NCBI RefSeq assembly: GCF_019175285.1
Contig: NC_056530.1
Span: 10,840,120 to 10,904,119, forward strand
Direction of reading: 5' to 3'
Length of the DNA stretch: 64,000 nt
Source: Sceloporus undulatus
Lineage: Eukaryota; Chordata; Lepidosauria; Squamata; Phrynosomatidae
Each line of letters begins with the position of its first letter. Position 1 is the first letter of the stretch. The translations under genes and the position numbers were made by a program. The notes below the pieces were generated by a model, which had not been told where the DNA came from, did not search any database, and saw only the letters and a program-made list of their open reading frames with translations. Of this stretch, positions 10,550 to 22,460 are shown one piece after another.

Positions 10550-11299
10550 TAAGAAGCACTGATTTACATTTCTATGAATGTTTTCAGCTTTTACTTGGTA
10601 ACGTCCAACATTTTTCTGTGCCTTGCCTTCCTTTGCCGTTATGATATATGGTCACTCTGCTTGAGTCCCAAACTAGAGAAGGCAGGATATAAATAAACCT
10701 AAGAATCAATAAGAATAAAATCTGTGGACTGAAGGACGATTTAATGAGAGGCAAAAATTTGATTTGGGAAGCATTTTGCTCCCCCTTATATCTGCGTCGC
10801 AGGTTCAATTGCATCCCTGTCCTGCTGTTGGACATCCATGGGGATCTGGTTAGCCACTGTATGAACGGCATGCTGGACATGCCTTTGGTTTTATCGTGCA
10901 GGGCTCTTATGTTCTTATGTTCCTCATTTTTGACAAGCATAGAAGATGAAATGGGTGTACAAGTGATCCAGGGGAAACCTGACACCTGGCTGGTACTGTG
11001 GTGAGCTCTGTGCCGCCATCTCCAACTGCTTAATGATGAGATCTCCTCTGACAACCAATTACCGCGGAAAGCTGCTTTATACTGTCAAATATTCCCAAGG
11101 GACGATGGATGGAAATTGCTGACATTTTCTTGGTGTGTATGGGTTTACCTTTAGAAGGGGCAGCACCTATTCTTCATTTTTGTTTGGTAGAAGATGTGTG
11201 TGTGTGTGTGTGTGGCCATTGCAGACACCAGTTGTAGCTAATATTCCAAGAATCTCTCCAAATTCTGTACACAGTTTTTAGGCAAAGAAATTAGAAATT
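10550..11299. other. Non-coding; short L2-like tail and (GT)n
   Basis: An L2-like tail fragment (GAAGGCAGGATATAAATAAA) is near 10655-10725 and a (GT)n run is at 11194-11213. No gene was recognised; the open frames at 10584-11054 have no known relative. Confidence 0.5.
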
Positions 11300-11870
11300 G
11301 GGGTGAGACTAGTGATGCAGAAATGGGGGGAGGAGAAAGTTGCCCCTTCAAATAAAAATTCTGTCCCCCCCCCTGAAATTTTCCTTTATCCTCCAAATTT
11401 CTAGCATTACAGTGAGTCCCTGAAAATCATTCATACCCAGAACTCTTCTACTTGCTGTGTTACTATTATTATTATAGTTTCTTATAGTTCGCCTTTCTCC
11501 CAATATAGGGACTTTGCATTCCCTTGGTCACATTGCCTGCCCTCTTTCTCTTGAATGACTAATCTATGGCCCCATACAGACATATCAAAATAAAGCTGCT
11601 TCAGGTCACTTTGGAGGTATGCTGTTTAAATAATACATGCATCTTAAGATTCCCAAAGCTGTGCCAAAGCCACGTTCCAGTCCTAAGGACTGGAGCGTGG
11701 CTTTGGCACAGCCTCCGGACTCTTAGAATATATGCATCATGCAAACAGCATACTTCCAAAGTGGCCCGAAGCAGCTTTAATTTGGCCTTTCTGTATGGAG
11801 CCTATATTTTTAAATGCTCAACTGAATGTTTAAGGTACCATAATGCTAGAAATTTGAGGAGTGGAGGAAA
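11300..11870. repeat. Inverted-repeat element (family F) split by a MITE
   Basis: The left TCCAAATTTCTAGCATTACA (11394) and right ATAATGCTAGAAATTTGAGG (11840) are inverted. The same pair recurs at 61645-61990. The family-2 MITE at 11568-11802 lies between the arms. Boundaries are approximate. Confidence 0.5.
11568..11802. mobile_element. Fold-back MITE, family 2
   Basis: A 235-bp near-palindrome with ends GGCCCCATACAGAC / TCTGTATGGAGCC. It shows a perfect 3-bp duplication TAT (11565-11567, 11803-11805) and the same central palindrome as the other copies. Confidence 0.85.
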
Positions 11871-11875
11871 ATATG

Positions 11876-12062
11876 CCAGTATGGTGTATGATTTGAGCAT
11901 TGGACTACGACTCTGGAGATCAGGGTTTGATTCCCTGCTCAGTCATGGAAACCCACTGAGTGACTTTGGGCAAGTCACACACTCTGCGCCCAGAAAACCC
12001 TGTGATACGTTCACTTTAGAATCACCATAAGTCAGAAACAACTTGAAGGCACACAACACACA
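11876..12062 (+). mobile_element. tRNA-derived SINE, Sauria type, internally shortened
   Basis: The head is GAGCATTGGACTACGACTC, the body GGGCAAGTCACACACTCT and the tail TCACCATAAGTCAGAAACAA with (CACA)n. Part of the usual middle (AAGGCAATGGCAAAC) is missing. Confidence 0.82.
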
Positions 12063-12112
12063 CACAGAAAAACCTTCTTTTGAGGTCAATGCCCTCATTT
12101 TGCACAGCTAAC

Positions 12113-12322
12113 TATGTTGTTGTTGTATACCTTCCACTTGTTCCCAACTTACAGGGACACTAAAGCAGCCCTTTCACGGGGTTTGCCATTGCCATCCTCT
12201 GAGGCTGAGAGCTTGTGACTTGCCGAAGTTCAACCAGTGGGTTTACATGGCCGGGCCAGGATTCAAACCCGGGTCTCCAGTCATACTCCAACACTCAAAC
12301 CACTACACCGAACTGGTTCTCA
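12113..12322 (-). mobile_element. tRNA-derived SINE, Sauria type
   Basis: TGTTGTTGTATACCTTCCAC, then GACTTGCCGAAGTTCAACCA and GATTCAAACCCGGGTCTCCA are visible in + orientation. Near complete. Confidence 0.85.
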
Positions 12323-13439
12323 GTTATACCCCTGAATAATATCAAATTTCTTCAGGGGGATGAGAAATTTTCAAACAGTGTATCAGGGGGTGTAGCTCAT
12401 CTTTAGAGTGTCAACAGCACAGCATCTCTCTCCCACCCAACCAAGATGCTGTATTTTCTTTTGCAGTCATTGCACTTGATATTGGCAGCATGGTGAGGCA
12501 GGGAAGATAATCTGCCCACCATTTTGCATTCTCCACCAAGTATGCTTCTGGAGCAAGGGAATGGAAGTGACAAATGAAAGACCTAAACAACATCCCTCCT
12601 ACCAGGACCTGGTTTTGATCCATGGAGGGTCTTGGTCTCCTGCCTTGACAAAGCTCTACTTCCTTTAGTCCACAACTAAAAAATATACATGGAAAAATCT
12701 TTTAACATCCAATCTTCTCACAAAGGGATTGTTGTCTAGTCTGTACGGGAAAATGCGATGCAAGATTCTGAACAATAGGTTTAGCACCTTCTATACTTCC
12801 TTTAAAGTTTGGACTTAAACCTGGAGTGGATTCACCATCCCGTCGGCATGGCCACTCCCAGCTACTCTGATTAATAATATTATAGATGATGAAGGTAAGA
12901 TAGTCAATAAAACCAGGCAGCATGGTCACCAAAACATATCGATTTTGCTTCTATTGGTGTGTCAGTTTTTCAAGAGAAAAAAGGGAACGAATTCTGGAAT
13001 GTCACTTAAGAAATCATTTTTTAAAAAACATCAAAGTTGATTGAAAGATGACATTATTTGCTCTGCTTCTGGAAGACCAGTTTGGGCCTTGGGTAAATAC
13101 TATTAAGGACTCAGAGCGCAGGGACACGTTCCTCTTTAGTCGTGCATCAATTGCTATTTTGTGCCCTGGTTACCAGGAATGGAAATCCAATAGGGAGGGA
13201 ATCATGTGAAGGCCACTGGGGACTCTGACAGGAAAAGAGGTCTCCAAGAGGAGACCGAATTGCAAACAAGCTTCCCACGGTGTCAGGGAAAAGGGCAGAA
13301 AAGGAGCATGGGAAAAAATAGCAATGAAGTTGAGGGAGACATTCCTCCGGGAATTCAAGAAGAACATGATACACCGCTTTCGTCATGACTATCTCTCTGT
13401 CATACCGTCTCTTTCAATGTATCAGCTACAGCAATTTGA
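12323..13439. other. No gene seen
   Basis: Non-coding, low-CpG sequence without a recognised repeat. Overlapping open frames on both strands at 13147-13388 are judged fortuitous. Confidence 0.5.
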
Positions 13440-13560
13440 TGTTAGGTTCAGCATCATGGCTCCATCCTTAAGAATCCAGGGATTTGTGGTTTATTGAGGT
13501 ACTTAGAATTCTCTGCTGGAGAGCTCCAGTATTCTTCCCCAAACTACAAGAGTCCAGAAC
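13440..13560. mobile_element. Fold-back MITE, family 1, partial
   Basis: AGCATCATGGCTCCATCC, AGGGATTTGTGGTTTATTGA and CCAAACTACAAGAG are the family-typical core; the outer arms are absent. Confidence 0.5.
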
Positions 13561-13567
13561 TACAGCT

Positions 13568-13625
13568 TGAGCTTCCCTTATTCAAAATGCTTGGGAGCAG
13601 AAATGTTTTGGATTTTGGATTTAGG
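13568..13625 (+). mobile_element. Tigger-like MITE fragment (5' end)
   Basis: TTGAGCTTCCCTTATTCAAA and TTTTGGATTTTGGATTTAGG match the left end of the Tigger-like elements at 33456 and 37780. Confidence 0.55.
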
Positions 13626-13795
13626 GCAACCCTAAGGCAAACCTGTCACGGGGTTCTCTTGGCAAGATTTGTTCAGAGGGGATTTGCCTTGGCCAAAGGC
13701 ACCAAGTGGGATTCCATGGCTAAGCAAGAATTTGAACCCTGGTCTCCAGAGTTGTAGCACAATACTCAAATGGTTGTGCCATGCTGCTTCTCTTC
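13626..13795 (-). mobile_element. tRNA-derived SINE, Sauria type, partial
   Basis: CCCTAAGGCAAACCTGTCAC, TTGGCAAGATTTGTTCAGAG and GAATTTGAACCCTGGTCTCC are visible. The middle segment around the GTCACCCAGT box is disrupted. Confidence 0.75.
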
Positions 13796-13797
13796 AT

Positions 13798-13990
13798 TGT
13801 CACAGCTGAAGTTTATGGAATCCTGGGATTGCAGTTTGGTGAGGCACAGCAATTAGTATTTGCTGATGCACTCCCCTATGCTATGCTAGAGCTCTATATC
13901 AGAAAATGCTAAGCATCTCACCAAACTACATACCCCTGGATTCCATAAGATGGAGCTGAGACAGTTAAAATGGTACAAAAGTGATGTAAT
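13798..13990. mobile_element. Fold-back MITE, family 1, partial
   Basis: The inverted core motifs TGGAATCCTGGGATTGCAGT and CACCAAACTACATACCCCTG, plus GGAGCTGAGACAGTTAAAAT, match family 1; the terminal arms are eroded. Confidence 0.55.
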
Positions 13991-14369
13991 GGTGCAGTGC
14001 AAAAAATATGCAGGACCTAGCTTAGCTTTTACCAGCCCTATGCACAAAAATGCAGTCCAGATGTTTTGGGGCTTCCAAGAGATCCAACTAGTGTGTCAAA
14101 TAAAGATCATGGAGACCGCTAGTTCAAAACATCTGGAAAGTGCCGCTCTGTGGAAGCAATGGCAACCATGAAACTCTCAGCCTTTCTCCATCACTGCTTT
14201 AAACTGGTTGTCAACCTCACAGGTCCTGCAGTCATGGCTAGCTTTTCCTTGCACAACGGTGGCCTGGTGCCGATAATCCCATCTGAAACATCCAGTGAGT
14301 CCTTTCTCTCTTGTCTGGTAGAGCTGTCCTCCTGACCATTTCAAGTCTACTATTTCCAGGGCCCAGCAG

Positions 14370-14945
14370 ATGATGAAGAAATGGAAATAGTTCACAATCT
14401 TCCATATCTTGGCTCAGCCACTGATCAGAATGGAGACTGCAGTTAAGAAATTAGAAGATTAGGACTTGGAAGGGCAGCTATGAAGAAACTAGATGCGATC
14501 CTGATGTGTAAAGATCTATCGCTGAATACTGAAGTTAGGATTGTCCATGCCATTGTATTTCCCATTTTTATGTACGGTTGTAGAAGCTGGACAGCTAAGC
14601 AAGCTGGCAGGAATAAAATCAGCTCATGTGAGATGTGGTGCTGGAGGAGAGCGCTGAGGATACTGTGGATGGCTAAAAAGACAGATAGAGCAACTCAACC
14701 CTGGACTCTGTGTAGAAGCCAAGATGACTAAACTGAGACTGCGGTACTTGTAGCCATGAGAAGACATAACTCACTAGAAAAGACAGCAATGCTTGGTAAG
14801 ATAGAAGGCAGTAGAGAAAGAAGAAGACTAGATTCCAGATGGATAGACTCTGTCAAGGAAGCCACAGTTCTGAGTTTGCAAGACTTGCAGGTCTCTCATT
14901 CATGAGGTCACCATAAGTTGAAGTAGACTTGACAGAAGTAAGCAA
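14370..14945 (+). mobile_element. BovB (RTE clade) LINE, 3' part
   Basis: In-frame pieces such as FPIFMYGCRSWTAKQAGRNK and WCWRRALRILWMAKKTDRAT match the C-terminal region of the BovB reverse transcriptase (MYGCESWT, WCWRR motifs). Then come RRRLDSRWIDSVKEAT-like and TCACCATAAGTTGAAGTAGA segments. The element is 5'-truncated and frame-broken, so inactive. Its tail resembles that of the Sauria-type SINEs. Confidence 0.8.
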
Positions 14946-15599
14946 CACTTTCCAGTGCCCACATGATTCAGTTATAGGTTGGAGGGGATTCGGGGGGGGG
15001 GGGAATACCATTTTCTGTTTGCTTACTTTAAAATGCTAAATAAAGAACTGAGCAGAATATTTCGATGGCTGTAATTTCTGGAATGCAATGCCACTCATTC
15101 CCAGGTTGTAGGACAAGTGATTGGAAAAAGACTGGGCAGGGGAAGACTGCCTCTTTTTAGAAAGGGTACCACTTGGGAATACTGTGTGGGAACGAAATGC
15201 AAAATGAGTACGCAAGAATTGCTGGAAGGATCAGACCAAAGGTCTGTCGAGCGCAGCATCCTATTTGAAACAGTGAGTTGCTAACTACTTCTGGGAAACT
15301 TGCAATAAGGCTATGATCTAGCAGCAACCTTTTCCTCATGTGCATCTCAATCATGTACTATTCAGAGATAAATTCCTCTTAGAAAAGGAAGTTCTGTTTT
15401 CTATAACAGCTAATCAAAGTTGGTATAATTCTCCATTGTGAACTTATTTAATCTTTATTTTAAATGGCACTTAAGCAAAAGGGTTACCACACCTTGTGCT
15501 AAAGAGTGCCATGGGAATGATGCATTGGATGAGGCTGGAGTAGTTTTTCATGTTCTGTGGTCAGTCTTGGACTTCCCAGAGCATGGAAAGTTACTTCAA
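14946..15599. other. No gene seen
   Basis: Non-coding. A homopolymer run of about 13 G lies at 14991-15003. Confidence 0.5.
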
Positions 15600-15745
15600 A
15601 AATTACTAGTGACATTACAGCAACCCTATGAATGAGAGACTTCCAAGAAACCCAGCCATCAAGACTTAAAGACTCAGGGCAGCTATGGCTTCCTCAACTG
15701 AGTCAATCCATCTGTAATGTGGTTTTCTACTTTACCTTCTACTTC
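15600..15745 (-). mobile_element. BovB LINE 3' end, opposite orientation
   Basis: CAACCCTATGAATGAGAGAC, ACTCAGGGCAGCTATGGCTT and CTGAGTCAATCCATCTGTAA are the reverse complement of the BovB 3' region that is in + orientation at 14840-14910. Confidence 0.6.
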
Positions 15746-16340
15746 CAGTGAATTTGCCTTGGCTTCCTTGATCACTTTGGTTGCCTGGTTCCACATCATC
15801 TCCAGCTGGATGGTGACATTTCTGGATCGTTTTTATCCCCAAATCTTCCTCCTCCCTTTTCCTTGTCTGTCTTACAAGTGTACCGATCAACAATCTGTCT
15901 AACAGAAGTAAAACAGATTGTACCTGCGCTGAATGTCATATGAAAACACCTCTGATTAGGATGGGCAGGGAGAAAATAGAAATTTGTGAGCTATTTTCAT
16001 CTACAAAACATCTTTATCTCTATTTATGTCCATGAACATGTGGAAGGCAGAGGAGGGGGAGATACTAGGACTATGCCAAACATCCCTACCTACCACACTT
16101 ATCTTTCCATGTTCATCTGAAATACTAAACAGAGGTGGCACATGTGCAAAGATGTACACACATACCCCTTTCTGGGTTCTGTGGGGCCAACTATAATTGA
16201 ATAGTGCAAGCATAATAAAAATTAAGTCTGTGTGTGTGTGTGTGTGTATTTAGCCATAATACAACAATTTAGGAGGTGCCAGGATTCTTCTGCTTGTGCT
16301 TCTCAGTATCATTTGCAACATTTGGATGCATTCTTGCAGC
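15746..16340. other. No gene seen; (GT)n at 16229-16248
   Basis: Non-coding with one dinucleotide microsatellite. Confidence 0.55.
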
Positions 16341-16342
16341 CC

Positions 16343-16415
16343 TTTTTGTTGTTCTATGTCTTCAGGTTGCTTCCGACTTATAGTGACCCTACAGCAAATG
16401 TACCACGAGGTTTTC
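16343..16415 (-). mobile_element. SINE tail fragment
   Basis: TTTTTGTTGTTCTATGTCTT and TTCCGACTTATAGTGACCCT resemble the reverse-oriented end of the Sauria-type SINE. The fragment overlaps the tandem duplication at 16368-16589. Confidence 0.6.
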
Positions 16416-16589
16416 TTGTGTCCATATGTTGGGACATATGGGCATGTGTGTTTCCCTTACAAATGCATATGTACGACTTGTTTCTGACTTATAGTGACCC
16501 TAAATAGAATGTACCATGGGGTTTTCATGTGGCCATATGTTGGGATAGATGGGCATGCATGTTTCCTTACAAATGCATATGTCCTTTTG
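16368..16589. repeat. Tandem duplication, unit ~111 bp
   Basis: Two adjacent units share CGACTTATAGTGACCCTA-like, CCATATGTTGGGA, ATGGGCATG and CTTACAAATGCATATGT segments at a 111-bp offset. The units are clearly diverged, so the duplication is not recent. Confidence 0.85.
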
Positions 16590-17032
16590 TAGGCACTGTG
16601 GGAGTTCCTGTCCCCACAACACCCAAATCCACCAACGTACATGAACAGCTTCTGCAGCCCCTCACACATCCATTTTGTGTATCATGGGGTGAGCAGGATT
16701 GCAGACGCATCTGGCTATGTCCCCATAACCAGACCTGAAGTGATGACATCAATGCTGAGATCCACAACAGTCCTCTGGAGTCATCAGTGCTCCTCTGTCC
16801 ATTTCATGTCTGGATAGAGAGATGTCTGGATAGAGAGATCCTGCCCCCAAAATGACATAAGGCTGCACAGGGATGGGGAAGGAGGCTTCAGAAACTATCC
16901 AGTAAGTCAGGGGGTACTCTATTTGATACTCACTATTTGCAACCTTAATATTAGAAAGTTTATCTAGTAGGTGGTCCTAGGATACAAACCAGCTTCAATT
17001 GCTAGGGGAATCTGCTTTGGTCAAGGGTGGGA

Positions 17033-17240
17033 ACATACCCTCCAATTATCCCGACTTGGCAGGGATTGTACTCTGATGTTGCATAGCCATGTGCCCTAGT
17101 TTTGATTGGTGAAATGTTGGAGGTTGTGGAAATCGTGTTGTTCAGATGTTGCTCCACTGCAATGCCCAGCAGAGTCAGTAATGAGGAATACTGGGAGTTG
17201 TAGTCAAGCAAGTTCTGAAGTGCTGCATGATCCTCAAACC
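17033..17240. repeat. Shortened family-H element followed by hAT-like fragment
   Basis: CATACCCTCCAATTATCC and GGTGAAATGTTGGAGG form the inverted ends of the element seen at full length at 55024-55390. Next to it, CAGATGTTGCTCCACTGCAA and CTGGGAGTTGTAGTCAAGCA resemble a hAT MITE fragment. Confidence 0.55.
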
Positions 17241-18389
17241 TAGTTTCAAGCAACTGAAGCATGGGATTCCAAAGTGGAGGAGAGTTGTGCTGCCAAGGAA
17301 GGACAGAAGGTGAGGAAAGTGATCTCTAGCTCCACCAGGTTGAGACTAAGGCTTTTGATGTCCCTGAGTCAATTTTCCATAACCAGGTTCCCAATTGCTG
17401 CCCTAAGTCCATCGGTAGAGGCACAGTGGAAACCACACCAATATAAATAAATTATTCACAACTTCATCCTCCCTCTCCCCAATATTTGTTACATTATAGG
17501 ACAATAGCGAAATAGCGAAAAACTCAGCTACCATCAAGAACGTCTCCCATAAGAGTAATGACTTATTAGTACTATTATTAAAAGGTACCGACAAGCAATT
17601 GTTATATGAGAATAGAATTATCCTGTATAATTATCATTACAAAATTGCCCATATAATTATGGTGATTATTCCCTCACAGAGCAAGCTGAGGTGGGAGTGA
17701 GCATCAACAGAAATGGAGCCAAAAACATACATACGCACCAACATTTCGGAGAAGAAAACTGGAATACATGTGGCCCAATAACGTCAGTATGATCAAGATA
17801 GGAAGAAGACCAGACGGCTTAGGAAAGTTTGTAGCTGTTTGCTTTCCTGGGCCTGACACAGAAGAGCAAATTTCTTTCCCCTCTCCCCCTCTATTCTCTG
17901 GATAAGTTAACTGAGGTCCTGCACATGGGCCAAATAAACCAGCCTCTGCCCATCCTTTCAGTGAGGAGACTGGATGATGTATGGCCCAGTCTTTGGGTCT
18001 GGCATGAACAGTTCCAACCATGTCCAGGCTGGCTGTTTTAGCATCAAAACTGGGATATACCCCTCTTACCATGGATTTAAAAACTATCCAGTTGCTCTGG
18101 ATCTTCCCGTAAGATCCAGAGCCCTCCATTCTGATGCTGGGTGGCTGTTGGCCTGCACATACTCTGTGCCACCCAGCTTGGCTGTGGCCACTGTGGCTCA
18201 CTTTGCTCTGAGATCAGAACAAGGCATTCAACTATGTGATCAACACTGGGCATCTTATTCTGAGCACAGCACAAAAGATGTGAAGCTGTGTCAGTGTCAG
18301 TGTCAGTGGGATATGTGTATGAACATGTGGCATCAAAATGGAGCACCTATGTAATAGGGGATTGTCAGGGCAGCTCCGGGGTCAGAATA
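17241..18389. other. No gene seen
   Basis: Non-coding. The 165-codon minus-strand frame at 17704-18201 has no recognisable domain. Confidence 0.5.
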
Positions 18390-18515
18390 CTCCATGTTGC
18401 TCCCATGCAGACACCACCCAAACTGCCAATCCTAGGATTCCATAGCATGTTTCTATAGCCATTAACAAGTGGAACACAGTGCTACAATTGTGTAGTGTGA
18501 AAGGGTCTCATATTT
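18390..18515. mobile_element. Fold-back MITE, family 1 variant, partial
   Basis: CCAATCCTAGGATTCCATAG and the end TGTAGTGTGAAAGGGTCTC match the right half of the variant at 32282-32487. Confidence 0.55.
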
Positions 18516-18519
18516 AACA

Positions 18520-18583
18520 AATTGTTGTTTTGAGCCTTCAAGTTGCTTTCTGATTTACGGCAACCCTAAGGTGACCCTTTCAC
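18520..18583 (-). mobile_element. SINE tail fragment
   Basis: TTGTTGTTTTGAGCCTTCAA and TTTACGGCAACCCTAAGGTG are the tail of a Sauria-type SINE in reverse orientation. Confidence 0.7.
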
Positions 18584-18655
18584 GTGTCAAACTCACCTCA
18601 GAAATGAAGCAACCAATATCAGTACTTGATAGATCCCATTTCACTGTATTATTTG

Positions 18656-18893
18656 TTTGTGTGATGTGCCTTCGAGTTGCTTCCATCCTATGGCAACCCT
18701 AAGGGGAACCCAATCACAGGGTTTTCTTGGTACTTTTCTTCAGAGGGGTTTTTACACTGCATTCCTCTAAGGCTGAGAGCATGTGACTTGCCTAAGGTCA
18801 CCCAGTGGGTTTGCATGGCTGAGCAGAGATTCAAACCCTGGTCTCTAGAGTCATAGTCCAACACCCAAACCACTATGCCATGCTGGCTTTCAA
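18656..18893 (-). mobile_element. tRNA-derived SINE, Sauria type
   Basis: GTGCCTTCGAGTTGCTTCC, ACTTGCCTAAGGTCACCCAG, GATTCAAACCCTGGTCTC and ACCACTATGCCATGCTGGC are in the expected order. Near full length. Confidence 0.88.
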
Positions 18894-19104
18894 GTCTAAC
18901 AAATGCATGGGACCAAAAAGCACACATGCCCCCCTCCAAGTGCTCTTACTGTTGCAGTCTTGTCTGCCAGAGAAGAGATAGGAGAGATGTGTCAGGAAGA
19001 ACAAGCAGACCCCCAAAACAATGTCCCTTTGAGTTCAATGGTCAGCTATACCCTGTGGGGTATGTTGCATCATTTCTTAATGCACCTGATGTTTTCAGCT
19101 GCAG

Positions 19105-19260
19105 TATATACTCGACTATGAGTCCACCTCATGTATAAGCCAGGGGCATGTCTGGGACCCAAATTATGGATTTTGATATGACCCATGGATACGGTGAAGG
19201 TAAAACTTAGGAACATGTAGCAAAGGATCTAGAGGACGAAGCAAAGAAAATGATGCTAAG
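19105..19260. repeat. Dispersed repeat family E
   Basis: ATACTCGACTATGAGTCCAC, CAAATTATGGATTTTGATAT and GGTAAAACTTAGGAACATGT match the copy at 43240-43390. Likely a non-autonomous DNA element; superfamily unresolved. Confidence 0.6.
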
Positions 19261-20277
19261 GAAATTGCAAAATTGCGGCAGGCATAACTGTGCTCATACT
19301 AAAGGCTGGATGAATGAGAGAGTAGAGGGGGATCAATGCTTCCAGAACAGATTATACTCTTACCTTTCACCAGGAGATGGTTCCTTTTTAAAAAAATAAG
19401 AGTTAAAGTACTAACCCATGGAGAAGTTGACTCAGGTTTTTTGGGTCAATTGACTAACATTTCTAGATGTATACATGCATATATACAGTACTTCTGGGGC
19501 AACGTCGAAGGTTTAGATCTTGTATAACTCCAGCATTTGTACAAGGCCATCTCTGGGGATAATGAGCTGAATATGAATTACTCTCTCTTGCACTAACTGG
19601 CTCTGTTTTATTATTCCTTCCCCCCATGGGACTTTTCTTTGTGCATTTGTATTTTCTTTTATATTTTTGCTTGTCCCTGTAGAATTACCACCGTCCTTTT
19701 ATTTTACTCCCCCCCTGCAATACAAAGTTTTACTGCAACGATTACAAGGCCTTTTGTGCGGTAAGGCCAGGGTGGAACCTTACTGGATAAACTCCTCTCC
19801 CCGTTTGCAGTCCATTCTTTTCGGAGCCCTCAGGAAACAGCTCCATGATAAGGCAAAGAGAAGGGGAGCAGGGAGAACAAAGCAAAGCCACACAATGATG
19901 GCCAGCTGGGAAAAAGTACATGCCGGATGACTAAACATCCATTCTCCCCAAACTCAACAGATGCAGAAAGGGAAGCAAAAAGTAGTGTTGGGGGGGGCAG
20001 TTGTTCTAATTTGGGAACACAGTACAGAGAGTCAGCCCAACTCTTAGGCAGAATGAGGCGGCTGCCTCTGGCACTGGATTTTGCATGTCATGGAAAGGCC
20101 ATGAAACTGTGACTGTAACATGATTGTATTTATTACCAGAGCTGGAGAGAAGTGCTTCTGAGAGTCATGTGCTGGAGATTTTGGCTCTCTTAACCTGCCT
20201 TAATTTGGGTAGGTTTGGGACACCACTTGCTGTTCAGTCTCAGGGAGCAAAATGTTTGAGGTTGGGCCTTGAAAGGC
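19261..20277. other. Unique non-coding stretch
   Basis: No repeat or gene was recognised. Confidence 0.45.
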
Positions 20278-20390
20278 AGGGTGACCAGACATCCTCCTTT
20301 CCCAGGACATGTCCTACATTTCAACTTTTTGTCCAGGAGGAATTCCAAAATGTCCTCCAGTTTGAGCATGGCTAAGAAGCCTATTCAGGA
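20278..20390. repeat. Dispersed repeat (CCAGACATCCTCC), undivided copy
   Basis: GGTGACCAGACATCCTCC and ATGTCCTCCAGTTTGAGCAT match the two halves at 10025-10315. Confidence 0.6.
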
Positions 20391-22195
20391 GCACCACCTT
20401 TGCTGTCCCCCTTCGAGAAATGTGTCTACTTGGCACCTGTCCTCACTGCAAACTGGGAGATTAGATGGATCCCTCTAAAGTTCTTTTTTCCAGACAGGAC
20501 TTGCTCCTTGAGCTTTGGGTAAGTTTGTTTCTCGGAGGAGAAAAGGACAGCAAACATGTTAGGCAATGGGCTCCTTGAGGACACAATGCAAATGCTGAAA
20601 GGATCCCCTCCCTTAATTTCGGAGCACAACGGACAATGAGCGGAATAATATAAATGCAGATACAGTCAAGGATTTGTTGCTAGTAAAGTGCAATTTTCAG
20701 CATTTGTTTTGCTCAGAGTTCTATAAGTATGTTGCAAGCCAGAAATGCATTTTAACTAAAATAAGTCCTGCAGAAAAATACAATTTAGTAAATAATAAAA
20801 TACAGTATATGCAATATGGCTGTAAATAAACTATAAGGAATGAATTTATATTCATACTAGTGCATTTAGCTTTTCCTTTGTCTCAATTAATCCTCTGCAG
20901 TCCCACCTTTTCACCCACGCTTAAAAGGTCCCAGTTTTTCTCTTCTCCCCCCACTTTCTTCCTTTGTCTTCATCTTATTTCAATTGCTGCAAACTGAGTT
21001 CAAAGTATAACATTAATATGCAGTTATTTTTAAGGTTTTTTTTTTATGGTGACCACTGACCCATTCTAGGGCATGGATGAAGGCAGAGGAAATGCCCCGT
21101 GAAAAGGTGATGTCGCAGATACCTCCGAGGACACCAGCCAAACGCAAAGGGACGGCTGACACATTTATTAGTTCAGCTCTCTGTTTTTGCTGCCTTAGAA
21201 CTAATATTTTCATTGGCAGAATTTGGGACAAGGGGAGAACTGGCTTTAGGGTTTTTTCTTTCTTTGTTTTTGTGTAACCACACCGTTCCAGCAAGGTGGA
21301 AAACAAGGCTGAAATGGCCAGCTTTGCCTACTGAAATTCCTCCCCCAGGGAGATCTCCTCATGCCAAACTTGGTCCATAACAGGTCCATCTACAATCTTC
21401 CCTCCGGGCTTTCCTATTGTTTGACTGTTATGACAGGATTCAACCTTGCGATCCAGGGTCTGTCTCTAGTGCTCCCCTCCGTTTGCTCTCCAAGAATAAC
21501 ACAGACAGTCAGATTCATTTCTGCAACAGGCAGTTTCCAGAAGTTAGGCTGGAGATCGGAGAGCTCTGGCCTCAGATGTGAAAACAACGACTTTGGCTCA
21601 AGTTTGATATTTTCCCTTAGAAATGAATGTATGCATGGAGGGGGTGAGTGTAGACAGGTGTGTCTGGGAGTTCTTGGGTAAATAAAGTTGGATAGCTGAT
21701 AAGAGCCATGCCTGGAAGTAAAAAAAATCTGCTGGATGGCATTTTTGCAGACATCATCATAAAACAAAAGCTGAAGCAAACTCATCTACAATACGTAGGG
21801 TTGCTAGAGTGATAACTGTCTCCAGCACCTTTCATGGTTGTATAGAAGAGAGAATTCCAGCAGGTCTTTATTTGCCATGCAAACAGGTAACAAGCAACAC
21901 TGCTGAAATTCCTTCCAGGGGCATCACTAGGGGCATGAGGAGGGTGCGGACCACACTGGGTGACAATTCAGAGGGGATGAACATCAGGTGGGGTGGTTAT
22001 CTATCACAACTGCCCTCCTAACCCCCTTGCCAGACTGCAAAAGGAGGTAGGAAAAGCAGAGGAGGATGCCCCAGTTGCAGAGTTTTGCCCTGCCATTCCT
22101 TCTCTCCAGCTGTCTTGCTCTCCCACCTGCCATGACAGTTATAGTGGAATGATAGTGCTCTAGTTGCATAGTGAGCAAGGACAAGAAAACAGCCC
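20391..22195. other. Mostly unique non-coding DNA
   Basis: No gene was recognised. An AT-rich block with few substitutable repeats lies at 20640-20880. A fragment like the interior of family H (CTTCATCTTATTTCAATTGC) is at 20895-21012. A segment beginning GGGGCATCACTAGGGGCATG at 21918 recurs in diverged form near 22545-22810. Confidence 0.4.
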
Positions 22196-22199
22196 ATTC

Positions 22200-22460
22200 T
22201 AATCTTTTCTATTTCTAATTAGTTCTATTCTATTTGTTTAATGAATTTGGACACTATTTTATTACTGTTTGTTAAATTATGGGTTGTAGTTGAAGGGAGG
22301 GGTAATGGGTTTTCATGAACTGTTGTATTTTATTGTATCTTATTTTATTGCTGTATTTTCTTACTTTATTATATTGTAAGCCAATTCAATCCTGCGGAAG
22401 AGGCGGGGTAAAAATATTTTCTATTCTATTCCTATTCCTATTCTATTCTATTCTATTATT
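22200..22460 (+). mobile_element. L2-like LINE 3' end with (TATTC)n
   Basis: TATTGTAAGCCAATTCAATC, GCGGAAGAGGCGGGGTAAAA and a run of TATTC units (about 22416-22457) fit an L2-like 3' terminus extended by a microsatellite. Confidence 0.65.
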
